A stretch of 38,061 bases of DNA from an uncultured Clostridia bacterium. Lineage in GTDB: Bacteria; Bacillota; Clostridia; TANB77; CAG-508. The stretch is taken from assembly GCA_947631915.1 (NCBI GenBank), contig CANRNC010000019.1, forward strand, positions 1 through 38,061, written 5' to 3'. Positions 6,298 through 13,756 of this stretch are shown here, piece by piece. Under the pieces are notes generated by a model, which was given only the letters and a program-made list of their open reading frames with translations, ran no database searches and was not told the origin of the DNA. The translations under genes and the position numbers were made by a program. Every line of letters starts with the position of its first letter. Within the stretch, counting starts at the first letter, position 1.

Positions 6298-7686
6298 ATG
6301 AAAATACTAATAGCTGGTTTTGAAGGAAATGACAATTCAGCAAAAATATTATTAGATAATATAAAACAAAAAAGTAATAAAAATATTTTATATTTAAAAA
6401 ATGATTTTGAAATGAGTAGTGAACAAATACAACAAAAACTATCAAAAAATTATGACTATGTGTTGATTTTTGGACAAAAGCCAAATACGAATAATATATA
6501 TCTAGAAAATAGTGCAACTTTAAATGGAATAACATTAGTAACAGATTTTTATTATGGTGTATTAAAAGAAAAATTAGAAAACAGTGCTTATACAGTTATA
6601 AGTTCATGTGATGCGGGAAATTATCTATATAATAATGTGTTCTTTAAAGCATTGATATATAAACAAAAAAATAATTTAAAAACAAAAATTGCCTTTGTAC
6701 ATATTCCAACGATTGAAAATATTGATGATATAAATCATTTATCAAACTCAATATTAAACTATGTAAAAACATTAACAGACATTTTTAATATAGCATTATT
6801 ACAATTAAGTCCGACAGATTCAATGAAAAGTAATATGCTAAAGGGTATTGAATGTTGTAAAAAAGCAAAAGAAATGGGAGCAGATATTGCAGTATTTCCA
6901 GAAATGTGGAATAACGGATATGAAATGTTATTTGAAGGAGATTTAAAAGATCAAAAGAACATATCAAAAGAAAAAATAGAACAATGGAAAAGAAAAGCAA
7001 TAAACAATGATGATGAATTTATTGAAAATTATATTAATCTAGCAAAACAAATTAATATGGCGATAGCAATTACTTATTTAGAAAAAACGGAAAATAAGCC
7101 TAAAAATACAGTTATTATAATTGATAAAAACGGAAATATTATATTAAAATATTCAAAAGTACATACAGTTGATTCTAAAATGGAAGCCTATATTGAGCCA
7201 GGTACCGAATTTAAAACTTGTGAGTTAGATTATGGAAATGGAAAAATAAAATTAGGTACAATGATTTGTTTTGATAGAGATTTTCCAGAGAGTGCAAGGA
7301 TTTTAATGTTACAAGGAAGTGAAATTATTCTTATTCCAAATGCTTGTCACATGTCGAAAATAAGATTGGAACAATTAAAAGTAAGAGCGTATGAAAACAT
7401 GGTAGGTATTGTAACTGTAAACTATGTAAATCATGGAGGTAAATCTTCAGCATATAGCCCAATAGTAAGAAATATAAATAAACATGATTTAGATAGTGAA
7501 TTATTAGTAATGAATAATAAAGAAGATATTAAAATTGTACAGTTCAATATGAGTGAAATTAGAGAATACAGAAATAGAGAGACTTTAGGAGATGCATATA
7601 GAAAACCAAATGCGTATAAAAAATTGATTGAAAATACTGTACAAAATCCTTTTATAAGAAAAGATGCAAGAAGAAGGAGTACTTAA
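6298..7686 (+). CDS. Fusion: pyroglutamyl-peptidase-like domain + C-N hydrolase (nitrilase)
   Basis: 462 aa, with RBS AGATGGAGA before ATG 6298. Residues 1-~150 follow the pyrrolidone-carboxyl peptidase (C15) pattern: ILIAGFEG (3-10), LKNDF (33-37), YVLIFGQKPN (54-63), DAGNYL (105-110) and FVHIPT (133-138, with the catalytic His135). The nucleophile normally found as Cys in DAGxxLCN is Tyr111 here, so peptidase activity is doubtful. Residues ~162-440 are a carbon-nitrogen hydrolase with the full triad: Glu202 (PEMW), Lys287 (YSKVH) and Cys324 (MICFDRDFPE). The C-terminal enzyme should cleave an amide or nitrile. The N-terminal domain may now bind a pyroglutamyl-like ligand. Single-gene unit in the island, flanked by repeat C upstream and a repeat-D tail downstream. 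Confidence 0.8.
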   Translation: MKILIAGFEGNDNSAKILLDNIKQKSNKNILYLKNDFEMSSEQIQQKLSKNYDYVLIFGQKPNTNNIYLENSATLNGITLVTDFYYGVLKEKLENSAYTVISSCDAGNYLYNNVFFKALIYKQKNNLKTKIAFVHIPTIENIDDINHLSNSILNYVKTLTDIFNIALLQLSPTDSMKSNMLKGIECCKKAKEMGADIAVFPEMWNNGYEMLFEGDLKDQKNISKEKIEQWKRKAINNDDEFIENYINLAKQINMAIAITYLEKTENKPKNTVIIIDKNGNIILKYSKVHTVDSKMEAYIEPGTEFKTCELDYGNGKIKLGTMICFDRDFPESARILMLQGSEIILIPNACHMSKIRLEQLKVRAYENMVGIVTVNYVNHGGKSSAYSPIVRNINKHDLDSELLVMNNKEDIKIVQFNMSEIREYRNRETLGDAYRKPNAYKKLIENTVQNPFIRKDARRRST

Positions 7687-7693
7687 CTTAAGT

Positions 7694-7735
7694 GTATTGG
7701 GTTAGGATTTATGGCAGAGTCAAAGTTCCATCTTA
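7694..7735 (+). repeat. Intergenic repeat D, copy 2
   Basis: GGGTTAGGATTTATGGC and the following AGAGTCAAAGT match GGGTTAGGACTTATGGC...AAAGCCGAAGT at 3893-3922. Together with the C-type hairpin before the gene at 6298, this gene is bracketed by pieces that lie side by side in the element at 3759-3925. Confidence 0.55.
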
Positions 7736-7900
7736 TAAAGGAATTAGATACTATGCTAAAAAATTGATACAGAATATAGAATTTTTTTAATAAATTTTTT
7801 AAATATTATATTGCAATATAATTTGTGAATAATAAACTCTAGCACTAGAAATTTTTTCTAATTTATGATATAAACATGAAAAGAATTTTGGAGGATTATA

Positions 7901-8731
7901 ATGGAAAAAGAACTAGAAAAAATATTAAAGAATGAATTTATAAATTTTAAAGGAAATTATGCAATTTATGCCAATGATTATAAAGAAAATAAAATATCAA
8001 TAAACGAAAATGAAAAATTCAATGCTGCAAGTTGTATAAAAATATTTATATTAGTTGAACTATTTAGACAAGTATATTTAAATAAAAAAAGTTTGGATGA
8101 AAAATTGAAATATGAAAAAGATAATTTTGTAAATGGAAGTGGAATTTTACAATATTTAACTCAAGGATTAGAATTGTCTGTTAAAGATATTGCAACTTTA
8201 ATGATGATAATAAGTGATAATGTAGCTACTAATATTATGATTGATTATTTAGGAATCAATAATATAAATAAAACCATAAAAGATTTAGGATGTTTAGATA
8301 CTGAATTATATTGTAAATTTGAATCATGTGAAGATAAAGTATTTAGTATTACGACAGTTAAAGATTATAGCCATATATATGAACTTATAAATGAAGAAAA
8401 ACTATGGAATAAGTCAATATCTAAAGAAATAATAAATATTTTGAAAAATCAAAAATATCATGAAATGATAGGAGACGGAATACCAAAAATATACACAAAA
8501 ACAAATAATAATACTCTAAATTATGTAGCTTCAAAAAGCGGTAAATATAAAAGTGTTAGAAATGATGGAGGAATAGTTTCTACAAAATACGGAAATTATA
8601 TATTAACTATTTTTATAAAAGATTTTTTAGATCAAGATTATTTAAATGATGAAGATATTTATAAATATGGAAAAAATATAAGCAATATTTTATTTAATAG
8701 ATATATTGCTTTAAAAGGAAGATTTAATTAG
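7901..8731 (+). CDS. Beta-lactamase-fold serine hydrolase, cytoplasmic
   Basis: 276 aa, with RBS TTGGAGG before ATG 7901. Class-A-like motifs appear in order: Ser44-x-x-Lys47 (ASCIKIF), Ser105-Asp106-Asn107 (ISDNVATN) and Lys212-Ser213-Gly214 (SKSGK), followed by RNDGGIV. Length fits the beta-lactamase2 family. There is no signal peptide, lipobox or membrane segment, which is odd for a secreted penicillin-degrading enzyme. A cytoplasmic hydrolase on an unrelated amide or ester is as likely as antibiotic resistance. Stand-alone gene in the island. Confidence 0.8.
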   Translation: MEKELEKILKNEFINFKGNYAIYANDYKENKISINENEKFNAASCIKIFILVELFRQVYLNKKSLDEKLKYEKDNFVNGSGILQYLTQGLELSVKDIATLMMIISDNVATNIMIDYLGINNINKTIKDLGCLDTELYCKFESCEDKVFSITTVKDYSHIYELINEEKLWNKSISKEIINILKNQKYHEMIGDGIPKIYTKTNNNTLNYVASKSGKYKSVRNDGGIVSTKYGNYILTIFIKDFLDQDYLNDEDIYKYGKNISNILFNRYIALKGRFN

Positions 8732-8787
8732 ATAAAATTGCAAAGTACTTTGCTTTAAATGTATCTTTTATGTGGAGTGTAATTAAG

Positions 8788-8814
8788 TATAATTATCAAT
8801 ATAAATAGTAATGT
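8788..8814 (+). repeat. Short tail copy of repeat A
   Basis: TATAATTATCAATATAAATA followed by GTAATGT matches the 3' end of repeats at 2155-2340 and 4716-4900. Its TATAAT (8788-8793) is likely the -10 of the MmcQ-like gene at 8829. Confidence 0.6.
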
Positions 8815-8828
8815 AGAGGAAAATAAAA

Positions 8829-9878
8829 ATGACTATTGAAGAAGAATTATTTAGAAAAACAAAGATAGATTTTGATAAAATATTTGAATATGGATTTAAA
8901 AAAGATAAGTATTTGTACAAATATTCTAAAAATATTATAAATAATACTTTTAGAGTAGATATTGAAATAAATAATGATGGAATAGTTAAAGGAAAAGTAT
9001 ATGATTTATCTTTTGGAGATGAATATACTAATTTTCGCATAGAAGATAGTACAGGCTCTTTTGTAGGACAAGTTAAAGATGAATTTAAAAATTTATTAAA
9101 AGATATTAGAAGTAATTGTTTTACTAGAGAAGCTTTTATATATGAGCAATCAAACAGAATAGCAAAAGCGATAAAGGAAAAATATGGAGATGAGCCAGAA
9201 TTTGAATGGGAAAAGTTTCCAGGATATGCTACTTTTAGAAATAAAGATAGTAAAAAATGGTATGGTATAATAATGAATGTTGATAAAAATAAATTAGATG
9301 AAAAATCTACTGGCGAAGTAGAAATAATTGATATAAAACTAGAAACAAATGAAATAGAATATTTACTAAAAAAAGATGGATTTTATCCTGCATATCATAT
9401 GAATAAGAAAAATTGGATTACAGTTATACTAAATAATACTATATCAGATGAAAAAATAATGAACTTGATTGAGAAAAGTTATTCATATACAGTTGTAAAT
9501 AAAAATAATGTTAAAAATGAGTGGATAGTACCTGCAAATCCAAAATATTTTGATATAGAAAAAGCATTAAAAGAAAATAATACAATAATGTGGAAACAAA
9601 GCACAGATATTAAAATAAATGATAATGTTTATTTATATATTGCAGAGCCTTATTCATCAATTATGTATAAATTTAAAGTAATAGAAGTAAATATTCCTTA
9701 TGAATATAAAGATGAAAATATCAAAATGAAAAAAGTTATGAAAATAGATTTAATAACAAGATATGAAAAAGGAAAATTATCATTTAGCAAATTAAAAAAT
9801 TTTGGAATAAATGCAATTAGAGGTCCAAGATATATGCCATTAGCATTAAGCGAATATATAAATAAAAGTAAAAGATAA
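8829..9878 (+). CDS. MmcQ/YjbR-family protein with C-terminal EVE/PUA-like domain
   Basis: 349 aa, ATG 8829 after AGAGGAAA. Residues ~95-215 match MmcQ/YjbR: ERxx..GDEPEFEWEKFPG, FRNKDSKKWYGIIM and YPAYHMNKKNWITVIL; the domain has a double-wing fold proposed to bind nucleic acid. Residues ~230-345 (EWIVPANPKYFD, IMWKQ, VYLYIAEPYSS, FKVIE) resemble the EVE/PUA-like modules that often end these fusions and may bind modified bases. The N-terminal ~90 residues are a further charged region. The gene is preceded by a repeat-A tail. Function in vivo unknown. Confidence 0.7.
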   Translation: MTIEEELFRKTKIDFDKIFEYGFKKDKYLYKYSKNIINNTFRVDIEINNDGIVKGKVYDLSFGDEYTNFRIEDSTGSFVGQVKDEFKNLLKDIRSNCFTREAFIYEQSNRIAKAIKEKYGDEPEFEWEKFPGYATFRNKDSKKWYGIIMNVDKNKLDEKSTGEVEIIDIKLETNEIEYLLKKDGFYPAYHMNKKNWITVILNNTISDEKIMNLIEKSYSYTVVNKNNVKNEWIVPANPKYFDIEKALKENNTIMWKQSTDIKINDNVYLYIAEPYSSIMYKFKVIEVNIPYEYKDENIKMKKVMKIDLITRYEKGKLSFSKLKNFGINAIRGPRYMPLALSEYINKSKR

Positions 9879-9996
9879 ATTACAATCATTGTAATACTTT
9901 TTTATATATACTTGATTAATACGTATTTCATGTTGAATTATTTTTAAATTAATTATATAATAAAAATATAATATATGAAAGGTTATATGAATTTAA

Positions 9997-10668
9997 ATGA
10001 ATGAAGAATTAAAAGAAGTGTATCATAAGTGTATAGAATATAGTAATAAGATTAAAAACCCTATATTAAGAGAAGTCGTACAGACAATTTACGAAGATTA
10101 TAAAGAAGAGTTAATGAATAAACCTGCTACTCCAGGTTCTCATCATTATTTCAAAGGCGGATTATTATGTCATATATATAGTGTTACAAGAAATGCTATA
10201 GCAATATGTAATTTATATCCTAATTTAGAAGTAGACATGGATTTAGTTATATTTGGAGCATTGACTCATGACATAGGAAAAACAAAAGATTTTAATGATT
10301 TTATAGAAAGTGAAAATTATAATCCTAATTCTAGTAATAGTTTTGCGCTACTAGGACATTCTTACGAAGGTGCACATATAGTAGAAAATTATCTAGCAAA
10401 ATATCAAATTGATGAACAGTTTAAAAATCAAGTAGTTCATATGATTGGTAGCCATATGAATGAATATAGTGAATGGGGAGCATTGGTATTACCTAAAATG
10501 CTTGAAGTAATTATTATTAATTTTGCAGATAATATAGATGCTCATATCGAACCTGCACATAAAGTAATTTGTGATGCAAAAGCAGGAGAATTATATAAAG
10601 TAGGAAATGCACCAAGACCCTATTATAAATCTTTGAATCCTAATTATAATAAAAATGATCAAAACTAA
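9997..10668 (+). CDS. HD-domain phosphohydrolase, YhaM-like
   Basis: 223 aa, ATG 9997 (the nearest SD-like GAAAGG is at 9976, so spacing is long). The HD metal site is evident: HH (49-50), GGLLCHIYSV (His59), LTHDIGK (His91-Asp92), LLGHSYEG, and a downstream Asp in FADNIDAH. The layout PATPGSHHYFKGGLLCH matches the HD half of the 3'-5' exoribonuclease YhaM, but the N-terminal OB domain is missing, so RNA targeting may differ. Metal-dependent phosphodiesterase or nucleotidase activity is expected. Last gene of the AT-rich cassette run, followed by repeat B. Confidence 0.75.
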   Translation: MNEELKEVYHKCIEYSNKIKNPILREVVQTIYEDYKEELMNKPATPGSHHYFKGGLLCHIYSVTRNAIAICNLYPNLEVDMDLVIFGALTHDIGKTKDFNDFIESENYNPNSSNSFALLGHSYEGAHIVENYLAKYQIDEQFKNQVVHMIGSHMNEYSEWGALVLPKMLEVIIINFADNIDAHIEPAHKVICDAKAGELYKVGNAPRPYYKSLNPNYNKNDQN

Positions 10669-10698
10669 TAAATTAAAAATTAGTTTTATAAAAAATCA

Positions 10699-10760
10699 TC
10701 TTTGGTGTACTATGTAATTATTAATTTTTCGACTTTTTTGAAAATCCTAATAAGAAGATT
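10699..10760 (+). repeat. Intergenic repeat B, copy 3 (diverged)
   Basis: GGTGTACTATGTAATTATTA, an ATTTTTC...GAAAAT hairpin and CCTAATAAGAAGATTC align with copies at 3668 and 5195. It again sits right behind a gene. Confidence 0.5.
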
Positions 10761-10792
10761 CTTAAAAAGTTAATGAAGTGATTTTGTATAAT

Positions 10793-10821
10793 TTGCAATT
10801 TTATGTAAAACGTGATACATT
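10793..10821 (+). promoter_or_regulatory. Promoter with palindromic spacer (copy 3 of 4)
   Basis: TTGCAA (10793-10798), 17-nt spacer with ATTTTATGTAAAAC, -10 TACATT (10816-10821). The predicted transcription start falls at or next to the ATG at 10829. Confidence 0.7.
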
Positions 10822-10828
10822 AATACTA

Positions 10829-11017
10829 ATGTCAATGGACAGAGTAATCGTTAGTTTAAGTATTCTTAATTTGTACAAAACACGTGAACAGTCTGAATAT
10901 CTTGACTTTTATAATTCATTTGATTTTGATACATATGAAATTGTTGATATAAGTACAACCCTTCAGACATACAAGCGTGGTTATTCTTATATGATCACTT
11001 ATAGAATGCCAAAATAA
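10829..11017 (+). CDS. Small orphan protein, probably leaderless mRNA
   Basis: 62 aa (MSMDRVIVSLSILN...), ending at TAA 11015-11017. The frame is open upstream, but that part is the promoter itself. The first ATG after the -10 is at 10829, only 8 nt downstream, and no Shine-Dalgarno is visible, so translation is likely leaderless; an ATG at 10835 is the alternative. Composition is less AT-rich than the flanking cassettes. No family recognised. It shares the palindrome promoter with three other accessory genes. Confidence 0.55.
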   Translation: MSMDRVIVSLSILNLYKTREQSEYLDFYNSFDFDTYEIVDISTTLQTYKRGYSYMITYRMPK

Positions 11018-11027
11018 TTGAACACAG

Positions 11028-11059
11028 GTACAGAGACATCCTTATGGATGTCTTTGTAC
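11028..11059 (+). terminator. Terminator of the leaderless small gene
   Basis: GTACAGAGACATCC (11028-11041) pairs with GGATGTCTTTGTAC (11046-11059), loop TTAT. The U-tract is weak. Confidence 0.65.
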
Positions 11060-11071
11060 TATTTAAACAAT

Positions 11072-11194
11072 AAAAAGGCAATAAAAAAATTGACTTTTTA
11101 AGTCAATTAATAGTTTTGTATATAAATCTGTATATAATGACTAAAGTCATAACAAAACCATTTACCGTTTGGTGCGACGATTTACTTAATGGAG
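11072..11194 (+). repeat. Direct repeat DR1, paired with 11771-11904
   Basis: Near-identical to DR2, which abuts tRNA-Thr. It contains AATTGACT/AGTCAATT with T-run (an intrinsic terminator on the minus strand), TGTATATAAATCTGTATATA, and the CCATTTACCG...TTAATGG inverted pair. DR2 has an extra ~10 nt (CTTGTAATGA). Similarity stops at TTAATGGAG. DR1 and DR2 bracket a ~580-bp segment with one gene. Confidence 0.85.
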
Positions 11195-11245
11195 TCTTTA
11201 AGGAGGTTATTTGCGAAAATATGACTATGAAGTTTTTTATAGGGG

Positions 11246-11279
11246 AAGAGAAGGGGTAAACAAAAAAACCCCTTCTCTT
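11246..11279 (-). terminator. Terminator hairpin of minus-strand orphan gene
   Basis: AGAGAAGGGG (11247-11256) pairs with CCCCTTCTCT (11269-11278). It lies 3' of the minus-strand gene at 11296-11616. Upstream on the plus strand an AAGGAGG (11201-11207) followed by a very short reading frame looks like a gene stub. Confidence 0.65.
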
Positions 11280-11295
11280 ATTGCTTTTAATATTC

Positions 11296-11616
11296 CTACT
11301 TGTTCACAGCACTTTTATATTCCTCATTGTTCAGATACTGTAAGGTACGTATTACTGCAATCTTATCTGCAGATGAAGAACTGCAATCTTCAAAAACCGC
11401 AAAAGTGTGACGACATTTGTTTATATACGAAACTTGACATTCGTCTCCAACTATAGTAGCTACGAATATATCGTTTGTTCCTTCACAGCGTGTCAATACA
11501 TATAACCTCGCCTCGAGTGATAAAGGTAATAAAGCGTCATGATTGGCATCAACATTGTCAGTCACATCGTTCACCTGATAGTATTTGTTAACTATCCGAA
11601 AATCAAAAAATGCCAT
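11296..11616 (-). CDS. Orphan soluble protein between direct repeats
   Basis: 106 aa, ATG at 11616 with AAAGGAG on the minus strand. There is no membrane segment. It carries four Cys (RCEGTND, DECQ, KCRHT, EDCSSSS) and a Ser run. I recognise no family. The base composition is clearly less AT-rich than the core genes, which supports recent acquisition. It sits alone between DR1 and DR2 next to tRNA-Thr and carries its own palindrome-type promoter and terminator. Confidence 0.65.
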   Translation of the reverse strand: MAFFDFRIVNKYYQVNDVTDNVDANHDALLPLSLEARLYVLTRCEGTNDIFVATIVGDECQVSYINKCRHTFAVFEDCSSSSADKIAVIRTLQYLNNEEYKSAVNK

Positions 11617-11692
11617 AAAAGCTCCTTTCCACTTACATTATGTAAGATAAAAAATACAACAATTAGTCTTTGACTAAAATAGTTACCTCAAA

Positions 11693-11721
11693 ATTATATC
11701 ATATTTTACATAAAATTGCAA
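11693..11721 (-). promoter_or_regulatory. Promoter with palindromic spacer (copy 4 of 4)
   Basis: Minus strand: TTGCAA (11721-11716), 17-nt spacer with the perfect palindrome ATTTTATGTAAAAT, -10 TATAAT (11698-11693). It is the best-consensus member of the set. A second palindrome, CTTACAT/ATGTAAG (11632-11646), lies near the ribosome binding site. Confidence 0.8.
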
Positions 11722-11770
11722 ACTAAACTTTCTACTTCTTTACTATTTTTTTTACAATTTTAATTTAAGA

Positions 11771-11904
11771 TAAAAGGCAATAAAAAAATTGACTTTTTAC
11801 AGTCAATTAATAGTTTTGTATATAAATCTGTATATAATGACTTGTAATGACTAAAGTCATAACACAACCATTTACCGTTTGGTGCGACGATTACTTAATG
11901 GAGC
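11771..11904 (+). repeat. Direct repeat DR2, abutting tRNA-Thr
   Basis: Second copy of the repeat at 11072-11194; its right end runs into the tRNA-Thr 3' end (shared TTAATGGAG). Read on the minus strand it forms the tRNA trailer and ends in an intrinsic terminator. Possible attachment-site duplication. Confidence 0.8.
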
Positions 11905-11974
11905 TACTGGGCAGAATCGAACTGCCGACCTACGGGTTACGAATCCGTTGCTCTACCAACTGAGCTACAGTAGC
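11899..11974 (-). tRNA. tRNA-Thr (anticodon CGT)
   Basis: Minus strand: GCTACTG acceptor pairs with CAGTAGC, D arm TAGCTCAGTTGGTAGAGC, anticodon arm ACGGA-TTCGTAA-CCCGT giving CGT, T arm with GTTCGATTC, and encoded CCA (11901-11899). It borders the accessory island on its right side. Confidence 0.93.
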
Positions 11975-12048
11975 ATTTTTTTAATATAATTTATTTTAGC
12001 ATACACAAAATAAAAAATCTAGCTTTTTTATGCAACTTTTGAAAATAA

Positions 12049-12090
12049 AAATGAACTTTTTAATATCCAACTAAAAAGTTCATTTTTTAT
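12049..12090 (-). terminator. Terminator of the coaE-coaD operon
   Basis: AATGAACTTTTTA pairs with TAAAAAGTTCATT around ATATCCAAC, with T-rich flanks on both sides. It lies just 3' of coaD. Confidence 0.75.
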
Positions 12091-12093
12091 ATA

Positions 12094-12582
12094 CTATTGG
12101 CGACCTTTAAATTTATCTCTCATTGCTTTTTCAACTATAGGACTAACATATCCTGAAATATCTTTATCTAGACTTAAAATTTCTTTAACCATGCTAGAAG
12201 AGATGGTTTCTAGATTAGTTTCTGCAAATAAACTAATAGTATTAATTTTATTATTACTTAATTGTTTATTTATTTGAGATAATTGTATTTCATATTCAAA
12301 GTCTGACAAAGTTCTAAGACCTCTTATTATTGCTTTGCAGTTATACTGTAATGCCAAGTCAATAGTAGCTCCAGTAGAAGAGACTACTTTTACTTTAGGA
12401 TTATTTTTATATAATTCTTCTATCAATTTAACTTTTTCTTTTGTGGTAAACATACTTGTTTTCATAGAATTGTGCATAACTGCTACGATTACTTCATCAA
12501 ATAAATTACAAGCTTGTTTAATAATATTCATGTGACCATATGTAATAGGGTCAAAACTACCTGGATACAATACTTTTATCAT
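12094..12582 (-). CDS. coaD: Phosphopantetheine adenylyltransferase
   Basis: 162 aa, family-typical length. It transfers AMP from ATP to 4'-phosphopantetheine, the penultimate step of CoA synthesis, in the cytoplasm. Visible are YPGSFDPITYGH (residues 6-17, with the nucleotidyltransferase T/HxGH-type site), IIRGLRTLSDFEYE, and ISSSMVKE near the C-terminus that binds ATP. It overlaps coaE by 26 bp, so the last two CoA steps are translationally coupled and run in reverse pathway order on the minus strand. Confidence 0.95.
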   Translation of the reverse strand: MIKVLYPGSFDPITYGHMNIIKQACNLFDEVIVAVMHNSMKTSMFTTKEKVKLIEELYKNNPKVKVVSSTGATIDLALQYNCKAIIRGLRTLSDFEYEIQLSQINKQLSNNKINTISLFAETNLETISSSMVKEILSLDKDISGYVSPIVEKAMRDKFKGRQ

Positions 12583-13141
12583 AAATTTCTTTCACCTTTT
12601 CCTTTACATTATTAGAATAATCATTATGTATAACATAATCAAACTCATTAGAATTAAATTCATAAGAGCATTTATCACGAATTAGGAAGGCATCTTCAGT
12701 GATATTATCACGAGACATGGTTTTTTGAATTCTTAATTCAAAAGGTGACTCAACTAAAATTTTAATATCACTCATATTGTAATATTTTGTTTTTAAAAGA
12801 AGTTGCCAGTCTAACAAAACAATTTTATTAGCATGCTCAACAATAAATTTATCTATTATTGGTTGCATACGAGGCCAAGTGATTAATGTTAATTTATCCA
12901 TTTCTATTTCAGAATTGAATACAATATTACTTAAAGCTTTTCTATTTATTGTGGTGTTATCAGAATTTGAAACTGAATTGCCAAAAGTGCTAACAAGTTC
13001 ATTATAAACTTTAGGATTAGTAAGAACTTCATGAGATATTTTATCTATGTCCAAATGAACAATATCCTGTGAAAAACTCTGTAGTAATTTACAAATATAA
13101 CTTTTTCCACTACCAGATTTACCAACTATACAAATAATCAT
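12557..13141 (-). CDS. coaE: Dephospho-CoA kinase (divergent)
   Basis: 194 aa, ATG at 13141 with AAGGA upstream. It phosphorylates the 3'-OH of dephospho-CoA, the final step of CoA synthesis. The P-loop GKSGSGKS is at 7-14, LDIDKISHEVL matches the family's acceptor-binding LDAD motif, and a lid-type Arg segment (MSRDNITEDA) is present; the C-terminus is looser than in model CoaE. The overlap with coaD supports the call. Confidence 0.85.
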   Translation of the reverse strand: MIICIVGKSGSGKSYICKLLQSFSQDIVHLDIDKISHEVLTNPKVYNELVSTFGNSVSNSDNTTINRKALSNIVFNSEIEMDKLTLITWPRMQPIIDKFIVEHANKIVLLDWQLLLKTKYYNMSDIKILVESPFELRIQKTMSRDNITEDAFLIRDKCSYEFNSNEFDYVIHNDYSNNVKEKVKEIYDKSIVSR

Positions 13142-13294
13142 AGTATTTAAATTCCTTAAATAAAATATAAATATATTATATCAAATTTTTTTAAATAAGT
13201 AAATAATATGAATTTATTATATTGTGATAAGTAGGGACACATTGCATGTGCGATATAATTATATGAGATAATTTAATTGTATATAAATTCATAT

Positions 13295-13324
13295 TTGTTA
13301 TATAAATATTATTTATGATATAAT
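13295..13324 (+). promoter_or_regulatory. Promoter of the GIY-YIG gene
   Basis: TTGTTA (13295-13300), 18-nt spacer, perfect TATAAT (13319-13324). Confidence 0.6.
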
Positions 13325-13357
13325 CAATAAAAAATGAAACTTTTGGAGCAGAATATT

Positions 13358-13690
13358 ATGAGTGAAAAAAAATCTAAAGATTACTATGTTTATATGATAA
13401 GATGTGAAGATAACTCTTTATATACAGGAATAACAACCGATTTAAATAGAAGAATGAAAGAACATTTAGAAAGAGGAAAAAAATGTGCAAAATATACTTC
13501 AACACACTATGCAAAAAATATGGAAACAGCATGGAAAACAAGCGACAGAATAAAGGCATCTAAATTAGAGTATTATATTAAAAAATTAACTAAAATTCAG
13601 AAAGAAGAATTGATAAAAGAACCTGAAAAATTAAGAGAATTATTGTGTGAAAAGATAGAATATCAATATTATATAAATGTAAATTATTAA
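13358..13690 (+). CDS. GIY-YIG family nuclease-domain protein (UPF0213 type)
   Basis: 110 aa from ATG 13358, chosen because GGAG (13345-13348) is well spaced; an ATG at 13334 has no ribosome binding site and overlaps the promoter region. YVYMIRC...LYTGITTDLNRRMKEH is the GIY-YIG core (Tyr, Tyr, Arg of the active site), followed by KYTSTHYAK and KASKLEYYIKKL. Small stand-alone GIY-YIG proteins are widespread; whether they cut DNA in vivo is unclear. Confidence 0.85.
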   Translation: MSEKKSKDYYVYMIRCEDNSLYTGITTDLNRRMKEHLERGKKCAKYTSTHYAKNMETAWKTSDRIKASKLEYYIKKLTKIQKEELIKEPEKLRELLCEKIEYQYYINVNY

Positions 13691-13756
13691 AGGTATTGAT
13701 ATATTTTTTACTTTAATATATAATGAAAAAAATAACAAAGTGATGGGAGAATAAAA

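Noticed and set aside
11211-11456. 81-codon plus-strand frame with AAGGAGG and a TTG start
   Set aside because: The first ~16 codons look like a gene stub, but the frame then passes through a terminator hairpin and lies antisense to the better-supported gene at 11296-11616.
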